Below are positions 1 to 6,919 of a DNA stretch of 12,084 nucleotides, piece after piece. Every line of letters begins with the position of its first letter. Within the stretch, counting starts at the first letter, position 1. Under the pieces are notes generated by a model. That model did not search any database. It saw only the letters and a list, made by a program, of their open reading frames with translations, and was not told where the DNA came from. Position numbers and translations under genes: made by a program. Source of the stretch: Chloroflexota bacterium (GTDB taxonomy: Bacteria > Chloroflexota > Anaerolineae > Promineifilales > Promineifilaceae); the NCBI GenBank assembly GCA_020353135.1, contig CP070688.1:4004172-4016255 (forward strand). Direction: 5' to 3'.

Positions 1-412
1 GGGCGGATGTGGCCGGGGAAGCGACGGCCGGGGTGTCCGGGTTGGCGTCATTGTCCATCAAAGCCAAATCAAAGCCGCCGCCTTTCAACCCGCGGCCGGC
101 GACGCCCTCTAACGGCTTCTCTCTTTTGTTGTCAGCCTCGGTGTAGACGCCGTCCATTACGTTTGTATCGGCGCCGGTAGCGCCAGAGCCATGACAGCTC
201 AAGCAGAGATCCGGCACGGGTTCTTTCAGCCTGTTCCGGGGTGGGCCGGAATGTTGGCGGTGGCAGACCGTACAGAATTGGCCGGCCGGCGCGTAACCGC
301 CGTGAGGGCCATTGTCGGCCTGGACTGGACGTTGAGTAAGCAAAACAAGTAGGACGAAGGAAGCGAATCCAAGTAGCGTCAGTTTCGTTGCACGATTGCC
401 AACACGGATCAT
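1..412 (-). CDS. Secreted OmcS-like multiheme cytochrome c, N-terminal part (cut by window edge)
   Basis: This is the first 137 codons of a gene running off the left edge. I read it by translating leftward from the ATG at 412-410, which has a GGAG ten bases upstream. Residues 1-32 form a signal peptide (basic start, hydrophobic 11-26, likely cleavage after VQA), and the mature protein begins DNGPHGG. Two heme motifs are visible, C47-H51 and C70-H74, with extra histidines H37 and H54 placed as distal ligands. It is a clear paralog of the product of 1849-905. Shared stretches include ADNGPHGG, GATGADTNV against GTGADTNV, GRGLK and ALMD, and the last visible residues (ATSA, next codon starting with C) match the point where the paralog has its third distal histidine (TSAH). 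By analogy it should carry six hemes and act outside the membrane. No frameshift is seen. Confidence 0.88.
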   Translation of the reverse strand, partial: MIRVGNRATKLTLLGFASFVLLVLLTQRPVQADNGPHGGYAPAGQFCTVCHRQHSGPPRNRLKEPVPDLCLSCHGSGATGADTNVMDGVYTEADNKREKPLEGVAGRGLKGGGFDLALMDNDANPDTPAVASPATSA

Positions 413-540
413 CGGTCTTTCGCTCCCGATCTACTCATCAGAGGGTTGCCGCCAAACATTAATTAGAACCTTATATCTATAACTGGTTTTTGAGAAGATC
501 CTCGTCCCAGCCTCTGCCGTGTAGTAAACTGGCGAATTGT

Positions 541-600
541 AAGCGGTGGGAGAACCGGGCTGCTAGGGTCCTTTTAGTATGCCCGGTTCCCCACACCGTT
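541..600. repeat. Long imperfect inverted repeat (stem-loop)
   Basis: Two 20-base arms flank a 20-base loop (561-580). The inner 9 bp are perfect (GAACCGGGC at 552-560 against GCCCGGTTC at 581-589). The stem continues outward with one mismatch and one bulged base to about 16 bp (544-598). No poly-T follows in either direction, which argues against a standard terminator. It could be an mRNA-stabilising or attenuating stem in the leader of the 412 gene, or a protein-binding dyad. The structure is read directly; the role is unknown. Confidence 0.55.
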
Positions 601-690
601 GTAACGCATTAATGGTATTGGTTACAGGATAAGAATCGGCTATCGCCTAATTCTCGTCTTTCCTGCGTCTCACCTCCTGTCAGAACAGTT

Positions 691-716
691 GAAAGCGGCA
701 GTTTCCTGCCCCCTTC
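691..716 (-). other. GAAA tetraloop hairpin in leader of the truncated hexaheme gene
   Basis: Read leftward, GGGGGCAG-GAAA-CTGCCGCTT forms a stem of about 11 bp with one mismatch and one wobble, closed by a GAAA (GNRA) tetraloop. GNRA loops are common in structured RNAs, so this supports an RNA element rather than random sequence. No known riboswitch consensus was recognised around it. Confidence 0.35.
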
Positions 717-783
717 ACATGCTCTCTAGCCGGCGGGTAGCCGGGACGATGCGCTATCAGGCCTTTCCAACGTCGCGACCAGT

Positions 784-819
784 GGGACTTGCAACTGGCT
801 GACTTGGGTGTCCCGCAAG
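784..819. other. Possible H-type pseudoknot
   Basis: On the + strand GGGAC (784-788) can pair with GTCCC (810-814), and CTTGC (788-792) inside that loop can pair with GCAAG (815-819) outside it. This interleaved order is that of a pseudoknot. The complementary strand has the same topology, so the coding strand of the RNA is not fixed by it, although neighbouring genes run leftward. Two 5-bp stems can arise by chance in 500 bases. Confidence 0.3.
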
Positions 820-904
820 CCAAACCTGCCTGAAAGCCCATCCTGGAAGCTGGCGCCTTCGAAGCCCGACCGCGGACTGCTCCAGCTACACCGCCAGCAT
901 ACGA

Positions 905-1849
905 TTATTTATTGTGGCACTGCTGGCAGACACCGCGGTTGTCGACGCGCAGCAGCGAGCTTCGCGCGTCGCCGTTGGGCGTGGTCGCTCCGTCAGGCCA
1001 TTCGACAGCACCGGAGAAGGTGCCCATGGTGGCTGACGAGCCGTGGGCCACGTGGCAGCTCATGCAGTTGACGAAGCCAGCATCGGTGCGATGGCGGTAC
1101 ATGAAGACGGCATCGCCCGAGTCGGTCGAACCGCTGCCGGCGCCAGCCAGGTACCGGGTATGGCACTCGCTGCACCAGCTAGCCAGGTCGGTGCCGTTGC
1201 CGTAGGTCTCATCCCAATACTGGTTATTGAGGTCGGCGACGGTGTACCATTTGTTGGTCTCGTCTCCCACGGTCGTGCCAGTCCCACCGGAGCCATTGGG
1301 GATGTCCCGCAGGATACGATAGGTGGCCACACCGCCCGCACCGGCGCTGCCGTGCGGATCATGGCAGTTGGCGCAATCCAGTTGGAAACCGGTTGGGCCA
1401 GGGTTAGCGGCCGCGCTAATGGCGCCATTACCCCACAAGGTGCCAGCGGTGAGGTCGATCGTGTGAGCCGACGTAGAGGCCGCGCTTGCAGCCGTAGCGT
1501 CCAGGTCAGAATCCATCAGGGCATTGGCGAAGCCGCCGGCCTTCAGGCCTCTGCCCGGGTCGCCCTCCGTCGGAACCTCGGTCACGCCATCCCGCTCCAG
1601 GTAGACGCCGTCCTCCACGTTGGTGTCGGCGCCGGTACCGGTGGTGTTGTGGCACGTGTAGCACAGGGCAAGCGTTGAGCTCGCGACCAGCAGGTTAGGG
1701 CCCGAAGCCGTATGCGCGCGGTGGCAACCGGCGCAGCCATCGGCCGTGGGCGTGAACCCACCGTGCGGGCCGTTGTCAGCCGAGGCCACCGACACGATGG
1801 CGATGGACAAGGCCGACACTAGAACTAGAACCAATAAGAGTTTTTTCAT
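905..1849 (-). CDS. Secreted OmcS-like hexaheme cytochrome c (candidate filament cytochrome)
   Basis: This 314-residue exported c-type cytochrome likely carries electrons outside the cytoplasmic membrane, possibly as a polymer. Residues 1-24 are a signal peptide ending VASA, giving a mature protein of about 290 residues that starts DNGPHGG. There are six CXXCH motifs: C39-H43, C63-H67, C159-H163, C226-H230, C262-H266 and C308-H312, the last two residues from the end. Exactly six other histidines exist (H29, H46, H129, H166, H253, H269), one distal ligand per heme. Motif order (HGG before heme 1, CHxxH, an isolated H before heme 3, CHDPHG followed by YRIL, WCxxCH, an isolated H before heme 5, CHxAHGS, terminal CxxCHxK) matches OmcS of Geobacter as I remember it, though OmcS is about 100 residues longer. 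I chose ATG 1849 over the adjacent GTG 1852 because AGGAGG lies five bases before the ATG. A paralog follows at 412. Confidence 0.9.
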   Translation of the reverse strand: MKKLLLVLVLVSALSIAIVSVASADNGPHGGFTPTADGCAGCHRAHTASGPNLLVASSTLALCYTCHNTTGTGADTNVEDGVYLERDGVTEVPTEGDPGRGLKAGGFANALMDSDLDATAASAASTSAHTIDLTAGTLWGNGAISAAANPGPTGFQLDCANCHDPHGSAGAGGVATYRILRDIPNGSGGTGTTVGDETNKWYTVADLNNQYWDETYGNGTDLASWCSECHTRYLAGAGSGSTDSGDAVFMYRHRTDAGFVNCMSCHVAHGSSATMGTFSGAVEWPDGATTPNGDARSSLLRVDNRGVCQQCHNK

Positions 1850-2073
1850 CACACCCTCCTTTTGGGTTGAATGTGATTAATCGGCGCCCATCATCGGGCG
1901 CGCACACGAACAAACGTAACGTTCTCTCTGTCGCTTAATCTATCTTTCGTCGCACCTCCTTTTCCCTCTAATTTGGTCCGCCTAGCTCGCTGGCCGAGAC
2001 TGGAATCGAACCTGACGGACCGTCTCTTAAGAACTGTCAAATCAATCGTCCCTCGCCGTGGCGTGGGAAATAA
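1850..2073 (-). promoter_or_regulatory. Leader / intergenic region upstream of the hexaheme cytochrome
   Basis: This 224-base gap lies between the NHL gene stop and the hexaheme start, and is long enough for its own promoter and a 5' leader. A perfect TTGACA (-35-like) lies at 2040-2035 read leftward, but no good -10 sits 16-18 bases on. An AGGAGGTG element (1960-1944) resembles one in the leader of the paralog. An 11-base palindrome AACGT-A-ACGTT occupies 1913-1923, and a compact hairpin lies at 1884-1901. Together these suggest the cytochrome can be expressed separately from, and perhaps more strongly than, the upstream genes. Confidence 0.4.
1884..1901 (-). other. GC-rich hairpin in hexaheme 5' leader
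   Basis: GCGCCC and GGGCGC form a perfect 6-bp stem with a 6-base loop, about 24 bases before the Shine-Dalgarno of the 1849 gene. No T-run follows leftward, so it is not an evident terminator. A short strong stem near the 5' end of an abundant mRNA often protects it from decay; here that is inference. Confidence 0.35.
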
Positions 2074-3321
2074 TCAATAAGACCAGACCTGCAAACGATG
2101 GTTCTCCCGGTCGACCACGTATACACGACCGGTATCGTCTACATAGATATCGTTGGGGTAGTTGAACATGCCATCTTCCAGACCCCAATCACCGAAGCTG
2201 TAGAGGAACTCAGGTTCCTGGGCGGAAACGTCGAATACTTTCACGTTTTGGCCGACGGCGTCGACGACAAAGAGGCGATCGCGCTCGTCGACGAAGACGC
2301 CCCTGGGCAAACTCAGGCCGGCTTCGCCGCCGCCGGCGCCGAAGTTAAATAGGAAATCACCGTCTTCATCCCAGACGGTAATCCGGCCATTGTTGCCGTC
2401 GGAGACGAAGACCCGGCCTTGAGAATCGGCCGCGGCCGCATTCGGAAACAGGAACTCGCCGTTGCCGCTGCCGGAGTCGCCATATTGCGGAATATCCGGA
2501 TTGACGGCATGCCAGGCGCCTATATTCGTATTCTTGGGGATGACGAATTCCATGACCTTGTTATCGCCCTTGGTGACGTCGGTGATGTAGACCCGATCAT
2601 CAGCGCCAATGCGTACGCCAAGCGGCGACCAGCCCTCGACATTGGGCGCCGGCAAGGTCTGGTCGCCGGAGGGTGAATCCCGATAGGTCACCCGGTCCTG
2701 GAAAACGTTGAAGAAGAAGTTGGCGCCGGCCGGCACGTCGCCGGCATGCAGCTTCACGTACTCGCTCAGGGCCAGTTCCGGTCCGACGAGCGTGTCCAGA
2801 TAGTTGCCGCTTGAATCATAAACATAGATAGCATGCTGCAGGCGATCGGTGACGAATAGCCGGCCGAAACTGTCGATGGCCAGGTAAACCGGCGAGCGCT
2901 CGCCAGGCATCGTACCCGGTGGGGCGAAGGAATCGAGAAGCTCGCCGTTATTGTCGAAGATCTTGACCAGCCGCTCGCCGCCGCTCTCGGTGACGAAAAT
3001 ACGGTCGCCGCGCTCGGAAACGGTCACCCCAACGGGCTTGTCAACATCGTAGATGGAGAAGAGATAGTGGGGTGCGTAGTGAATGTCGCTGTCTGGCACG
3101 ACCAGTTCCGGAAGCGGCGCCGGGGCCGTCAAATAACGATAGGCCAGACCGGTGGCGCCGCATAGAAGAATCAGCAAGATGATCAGCAGGATCAGCTTGC
3201 GCCTGCGGCCGGTCTCGATCCCTTGTTCCGCCGCCAAGTCGGCTTCCAGTTCTTCGAGGCTTTCAGCGCCATCTTCAATTTGCTCTGGCTCCGGAGTTTC
3301 GTTTGTGTCGATTTCGCTCAT
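2074..3321 (-). CDS. Membrane-anchored NHL-repeat beta-propeller protein
   Basis: The protein has 415 residues. The first 40 are acidic and probably cytoplasmic, then GRRRK precedes one transmembrane helix (about 43-62). The rest is a beta-propeller of roughly six NHL-type blades (about 75-415). Blade signatures recur as P-x-G-V/I-x-V-D-x-x-x-R-V/L-F/Y-V-x-D followed by a V-x-V-x-D strand and a G-D/E-L/F loop, for example near SPVYLAIDSFGRLFVTD and at the C-terminus. The last blade ends at the stop, suggesting closure with an N-terminal strand. It has no heme motif or obvious catalytic residues. Such propellers usually act as binding scaffolds, and lying between quinol-oxidising cytochromes and hexaheme genes suggests a role on the outer face with the cytochromes. 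ATG 3321 is preferred over TTG 3333 because GGAAAA lies just before it and nothing precedes the TTG. Confidence 0.85.
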   Translation of the reverse strand: MSEIDTNETPEPEQIEDGAESLEELEADLAAEQGIETGRRRKLILLIILLILLCGATGLAYRYLTAPAPLPELVVPDSDIHYAPHYLFSIYDVDKPVGVTVSERGDRIFVTESGGERLVKIFDNNGELLDSFAPPGTMPGERSPVYLAIDSFGRLFVTDRLQHAIYVYDSSGNYLDTLVGPELALSEYVKLHAGDVPAGANFFFNVFQDRVTYRDSPSGDQTLPAPNVEGWSPLGVRIGADDRVYITDVTKGDNKVMEFVIPKNTNIGAWHAVNPDIPQYGDSGSGNGEFLFPNAAAADSQGRVFVSDGNNGRITVWDEDGDFLFNFGAGGGEAGLSLPRGVFVDERDRLFVVDAVGQNVKVFDVSAQEPEFLYSFGDWGLEDGMFNYPNDIYVDDTGRVYVVDRENHRLQVWSY

Positions 3322-3405
3322 ACTTTTTTCCAATTTAGATTTTGTCTTGATTTATGTCTGGTATCTTGGCGTCCATGAATGGCAACGATGCCAAGGTCGC
3401 TTTCC

Positions 3406-4359
3406 TTAACCCTCCACATTTGTGGATGCTGCCTGGACACGGCCTAAAGCGTGATTGGCCATGTAGTCGCCTGGCTCCAGGGCGAGGGCTTTTTCCAGGA
3501 TTGTCTGCGCTTCATTCAGTTGGCCGAGTTGCTCCAACGTCAGCCCCAGGCCCACGTAAGCCGGGGCGAAATCGGGCAGGTCGTCGACGGCGCTTTCCAG
3601 GTGGGCCCGCGCCGTCTGGTAATCTTGTTGCGTGAAAGCGTCCATGCCCCGGGCATAGGCGACATGGGAAGTCTGACCCTGGGCCTCATAACTCTCGATC
3701 ATGCCCTGGTAGGCTTCGGCGAAATTGGGCACGAAACGGATGGCGTTGAGGTATTGATCGACCGCCTGTTGGTGCTGCCCGGTCGTGGTGTAGGCGCGCC
3801 CGAGCAGATACATGGCATCGGCGTCGGTCGCATTGAGCGCCAGCGCCTGAGTCAGTTTCTTTATGGCCTCCTCTGGCTGGTTCAGCTTCATATAGCTATC
3901 GCCCAGAAAATAGAGGGCCGCCTGCAGATCCGTGTCCGCGCCGGCGAATTCGCCTCCCTCGCGCATTTCTACAAATTGGCTTAAGGGCTCAGTCGCTTCG
4001 GCCGGCAGGCCTGAATAGGTGTAGGCCATGCCAAGCAGGAACAGGCCGCCTTGATGTTCGGGCATAGCGGCTAGAACCTGGTTGGTTTGCTCGATGGATT
4101 CTTCGTAAGCACCGCTCTGCAGGTAGTATTGAGCCAGGGCGACGCGAGCGTCGGGGTCCTCTGGATTCTCGCGCACCATTTCTTCCAGGTGGGCCGCCCC
4201 CTTCTCGACCGGGGATTCGTCGCCCAGGTGGACGTACCTATCCCAGTAATAGTAGGCGCCAAAACCAACCACGACGACGATCAAGGCCGCAAGGGTGATC
4301 AGCACCAGCCGGTCGAGCAATTTAGGGTTCTTGCTAGCGTTTGTCAAAGTAGATTTCAT
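3406..4359 (-). CDS. Membrane-anchored TPR protein
   Basis: This 317-residue protein has an N-terminal transmembrane anchor (about 17-38) followed by a run of tetratricopeptide repeats filling residues 50-310. TPR-type spacing of A/G-Y and P residues recurs, as in DADAMYLLGRAYTTTGQHQQ, FAPAYVGLGLTLEQLGQLNE and PDARVALAQYYLQSGAYEE. There is no heme motif. TPR arrays bind other proteins; in cytochrome clusters they often serve assembly (compare CcmH/CycH in heme ligation) or scaffolding, but no CcmH domain or CXXC is seen. AGGAG lies ten bases before the ATG. It sits 113 bases after the NapC-like gene and 84 bases before the NHL gene on the same strand, consistent with one operon. Function is inferred only from family and neighbours. 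Confidence 0.85.
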   Translation of the reverse strand: MKSTLTNASKNPKLLDRLVLITLAALIVVVVGFGAYYYWDRYVHLGDESPVEKGAAHLEEMVRENPEDPDARVALAQYYLQSGAYEESIEQTNQVLAAMPEHQGGLFLLGMAYTYSGLPAEATEPLSQFVEMREGGEFAGADTDLQAALYFLGDSYMKLNQPEEAIKKLTQALALNATDADAMYLLGRAYTTTGQHQQAVDQYLNAIRFVPNFAEAYQGMIESYEAQGQTSHVAYARGMDAFTQQDYQTARAHLESAVDDLPDFAPAYVGLGLTLEQLGQLNEAQTILEKALALEPGDYMANHALGRVQAASTNVEG

Positions 4360-4472
4360 AAAAGGTTATCTCCTGATTATTTGTCGAAGCTTCTCTTCCC
4401 AAGATTAGCGCCGTTCGAACCGGAGTCGCGTTGGTCTAGCCCGTTGTTTCCGGGTAAGTGAACATCCGGCCG

Positions 4473-6014
4473 TCAGGGGGATTCGACGATACCTCCTGGA
4501 TGGCACTTGCTGCACAGCACATTTTGATGACAGGTGTAACAGACCTCGTCACCGCGAAGGCGATATTCCTCGGCATGCGTGAAAAGCATGTCGGGTGGAT
4601 GCGATAGATTGTGGCAGGCGGCGTTAGAGCAAAACGCCTGCCCATGGCACACATAACAGGCTTCCTCTTGTTCCTTATTGACCGAGCGGTGTTCCACAGT
4701 CCACCGAAAATCCTCGTGAGACTTCGGCACAGGACCGGTGATGACCGGCGCCTCGACAAGCATTTCATCGCCGCGGCCGACGATGGGTACGGTATGGCAT
4801 AGATTGCATTTGACGCTGATCTCTTCGACCTCGCGGCCGGTTTCGTCAACCTGGACGTGTTTGCCGTCATGGCAACGGAAGCAGCCAGGAAAGGGCGTGT
4901 GGCGTTCATTATTAGGATTTGTTTGCCAATCCAGGCCCAATTCCTTGAAATTCGTCCGGTCGTAAATCTCCTTTATGGTCTCGAGAGATTGGTCGATACT
5001 CTCTTTGGATAGCGACCTCGATTTGTCGCTGACGGTGGCCAGGCCACCGGAGCCACTTATCTGGAAGAACTCACCCAGCCCGTCGATGGCGGCGATCGCT
5101 TCAGCGTCCGTTTCGTACTGCGTGTTCAGCACCTCGAGCGCCTTGTCGCGGATATAGGGGATGTCCGGTGAGATGATACCGTGCTCGAGTGCCCGATCGA
5201 CCGATTCTTGCGGCGAAGGCACATAATGGGCGGTGCGGTTGTGGCAGTCAATACAATCCATCTCCCGCACTTCGCCGTTCTCGAAAGCGTCCTCGACAAA
5301 AGCTCGTTGGCCCATTCCCAGCGCGTCCCGCGAGAAATATTCCTTCATCGTGCCATCGGGCTGTTCCGCGCCGACCCACAGGATCACCTGTCGCTGCTCG
5401 TCGGCCGGGATGTAATAAACGGGGTTATTGATATGCCAGTGGATGCCATTGGCGGCTCCAGTTTCCTCCTGCCAGCCGCCCATCTTCAAGATCAGCGTAG
5501 ATTGCACCGGCGTATTGGCCTCGTCGCTGTCGTAATGGCGCTTCGTCTTGATGATGTTGTCTTTGAAAGAAGTAGGCGTGTGGCAAGTCTCGCACGTTTC
5601 CCGCGCCGGCCTCAGATCGTGGACCGGGCTGGTTATGGGGCTGCTATAATTATCGGTGAGAACGGCGATCACCTGGCTAATACCGTCGATCTTTGATTTA
5701 ACGAAGAACGAGGCGCCGGGGCCTATATGGCATTTCGCGCACTCCACTTTGGCGTGGGCCGAATCTTCATAGCGCACAAATTGCGGATCCATGACATGGC
5801 AGGTATTGCCACAGAACTCGGCGCTTTCCGTATACTCATAGATGCGGTAGTTGGCGTAAAGGAACCCGACGCTTAGGACCGTGACCAGCACCACTACCAG
5901 GAGAAGATTACGCCGGTGCTTTCTTTGACTGAGGTCCAGGGTGATCCTGGGCCAGCGCAGCCAGCGCCGTCGTTTCTGATCACCATTTTCTGGATTCGTT
6001 GGCTGATCGCTCAT
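4473..6014 (-). CDS. NapC/NirT-type membrane-anchored multiheme cytochrome c with C-terminal heme extension
   Basis: The protein has 513 residues: a basic cytoplasmic N-terminus, one transmembrane helix (about 36-56), then a periplasmic-side heme domain. The start resembles NapC/NrfH quinol dehydrogenases: heme 1 motif C68-H73 followed by VMDP (M75), then SAHAKVECAKCHIGPG with C92-H96. Further motifs are C141-H145, C254-H258, C378-H382, C403-H407, C453-H457, C492-H496 and C501-H505. Two are non-canonical, C68-H73 (CX3CH) and C462-H468 (CX4CH), giving eight CXXCH and up to ten hemes. It is much longer than classical NapC (about 200 residues), with a heme-free stretch at 259-377. The ATG overlaps the stop of the upstream cytochrome b gene (ATGA), indicating translational coupling and probably one complex. 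It probably takes electrons from quinol or the cytochrome b and passes them outward. Confidence 0.85.
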   Translation of the reverse strand: MSDQPTNPENGDQKRRRWLRWPRITLDLSQRKHRRNLLLVVVLVTVLSVGFLYANYRIYEYTESAEFCGNTCHVMDPQFVRYEDSAHAKVECAKCHIGPGASFFVKSKIDGISQVIAVLTDNYSSPITSPVHDLRPARETCETCHTPTSFKDNIIKTKRHYDSDEANTPVQSTLILKMGGWQEETGAANGIHWHINNPVYYIPADEQRQVILWVGAEQPDGTMKEYFSRDALGMGQRAFVEDAFENGEVREMDCIDCHNRTAHYVPSPQESVDRALEHGIISPDIPYIRDKALEVLNTQYETDAEAIAAIDGLGEFFQISGSGGLATVSDKSRSLSKESIDQSLETIKEIYDRTNFKELGLDWQTNPNNERHTPFPGCFRCHDGKHVQVDETGREVEEISVKCNLCHTVPIVGRGDEMLVEAPVITGPVPKSHEDFRWTVEHRSVNKEQEEACYVCHGQAFCSNAACHNLSHPPDMLFTHAEEYRLRGDEVCYTCHQNVLCSKCHPGGIVESP

Positions 6015-6919
6015 CGGTCGCTTTGAGCCGTGTGGCCTGGCTCAAGTTCCTCCTTCTCGGCGCTTGCTCCGGTTTCCCCTGTCTTGATTTCTTGATTTGT
6101 CTCCAGCTGTTCCAGGTAGGCGCTGGCGGCCATAATGCGTTCATACTCCAGCGGATGATCTTCGAGCATTTCCTCCTCGCTCATCATGCCGGTGAAGATG
6201 CTGGTATTACGATGCTTGATGACCGTGTGGTACATATGCCAGGTCAAGATGGCCAAGGTAGCCAACAACGCCTCCCAGCTGTGGATGGCGCGAGATATGG
6301 CGACGGCCTGGCCGGGCAGGAATCGAGTCGCCAACAGGGGGAACCACTGGACAATGCCAGTGATGATCATGACGATGGAGCCCCAAACGAGGGCGTAGTA
6401 CTCGATCTTCTCGTCAAATGAAAAGCGGCCGTACCTGGGTCGCCGTTTTGCCAGCCCAAGGTTGTATTTGACGATCTGCGCCGCGTCGCGCGCGTCACGC
6501 CGAGTTGGCCACATCGTGCCCAGGTCGTGCTTGACAAACCACTGGACCAAGATAATCCAGGTATGGTATATGGCCTCAATAACAAAAATGATGGCTGCCA
6601 ACCGGTGAATGGCCCGAACATTGTCTATACCACCCATCAGGTTATTTATGGAAAAGGCTACCGGGCCGACCTCGGCGTAACGCTGAATCAGTCCCGTAAA
6701 AGCCAGCAGGGTAAAAGTAACGATGAGCACCTGGTGCTCGATGCGTTGGGCCGTGCTGAAGCGCTGGAACATGCGTGTGCCGTCGGGCATCAGGTGGAGA
6801 CGGCCGGCCAAAGCGCGCGCGGCACGCAGTCTTTTCGCCCGGTGAACTTTCTGCTGGCGAACCGCAGTATCTGGCTTGCTCTGACCGGGAAATGTTCGAT
6901 ATTTGGACTCAGAGGTCAC
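6011..6919 (-). CDS. Four-helix cytochrome b (hydrogenase/formate dehydrogenase gamma-type quinone-reactive subunit)
   Basis: This 302-residue integral membrane cytochrome b has four predicted helices (about 62-80, 104-128, 172-193, 210-234). Candidate heme b ligands lie in helix 1 (H62 in RIEHQ), helix 2 (H105, H119) and helix 4 (H213, H228, H231), the layout of the Ni/Fe-hydrogenase, formate dehydrogenase and thiosulfate reductase cytochrome b superfamily. Such subunits exchange electrons between quinone and a periplasmic partner, here most likely the flanking multiheme cytochromes, since no hydrogenase or molybdoenzyme gene is present. A basic 50-residue N-terminal extension and an acidic C-terminal tail (about 245-302) are additions. 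The start is GTG 6919: AGGAGG lies six bases upstream, inside the end of the preceding gene, giving an 11-base overlap. In-frame ATGs further upstream have no Shine-Dalgarno. Confidence 0.85.
   Translation of the reverse strand: MTSESKYRTFPGQSKPDTAVRQQKVHRAKRLRAARALAGRLHLMPDGTRMFQRFSTAQRIEHQVLIVTFTLLAFTGLIQRYAEVGPVAFSINNLMGGIDNVRAIHRLAAIIFVIEAIYHTWIILVQWFVKHDLGTMWPTRRDARDAAQIVKYNLGLAKRRPRYGRFSFDEKIEYYALVWGSIVMIITGIVQWFPLLATRFLPGQAVAISRAIHSWEALLATLAILTWHMYHTVIKHRNTSIFTGMMSEEEMLEDHPLEYERIMAASAYLEQLETNQEIKTGETGASAEKEELEPGHTAQSDR

Larger units (their letters stand above)
413..904. other. 492-base intergenic region with several potential RNA structures
   Basis: No convincing gene lies here. It separates the two tandem hexaheme genes and is probably the 5' leader of the downstream one, transcribed leftward. 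It holds a 7-bp dyad at 849-898 just past the upstream stop codon, an H-type pseudoknot-like arrangement at 784-819, a tetraloop hairpin at 691-716, an AGGAGGTG element at 661-678, and a long imperfect inverted repeat at 541-600. None is followed by a T-run on either strand, so a simple intrinsic terminator is not evident. An AT-rich stretch near 460-480 (TATAAG read leftward) could hold a promoter about 60 bases before the 412 start, but I see no matching -35 box. Confidence 0.5.

Noticed and set aside
660..830. Possible cyclic-di-GMP (GEMM) riboswitch, suggested by GGGTAGCCGGGACG near 737-750 and by the known link of that class to cytochromes
   Set aside because: The conserved core elements are missing or in the wrong order on both strands, and the tetraloop hairpin is not in the expected position.
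849..898. Terminator after the 905-1849 gene formed by GCTGGCG/CGCCAGC
   Set aside because: The loop is over 30 bases and no T-run follows leftward, so an intrinsic terminator is not supported.
1043..1678. Long open frame on the + strand antisense to the hexaheme gene, and similar ones at 5181-5696 and 3451-3984
   Set aside because: They lie opposite well-supported genes in GC-rich sequence, have no Shine-Dalgarno and no recognisable domains; they are frame shadows.
1990..2040. tRNA-like T-arm sequence GGTTCGATTCC read leftward, with a TTCTTAAGA that mimics an anticodon loop
   Set aside because: The T-stem pairs only at three of five positions, no D-arm of normal length fits between the would-be acceptor strand and anticodon loop, and no acceptor pairing is convincing.
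2018..2040. Promoter with a perfect TTGACA -35 (2040-2035 read leftward)
   Set aside because: No -10 resembling TATAAT occurs 15-19 bases downstream, so it is mentioned only as part of the leader.
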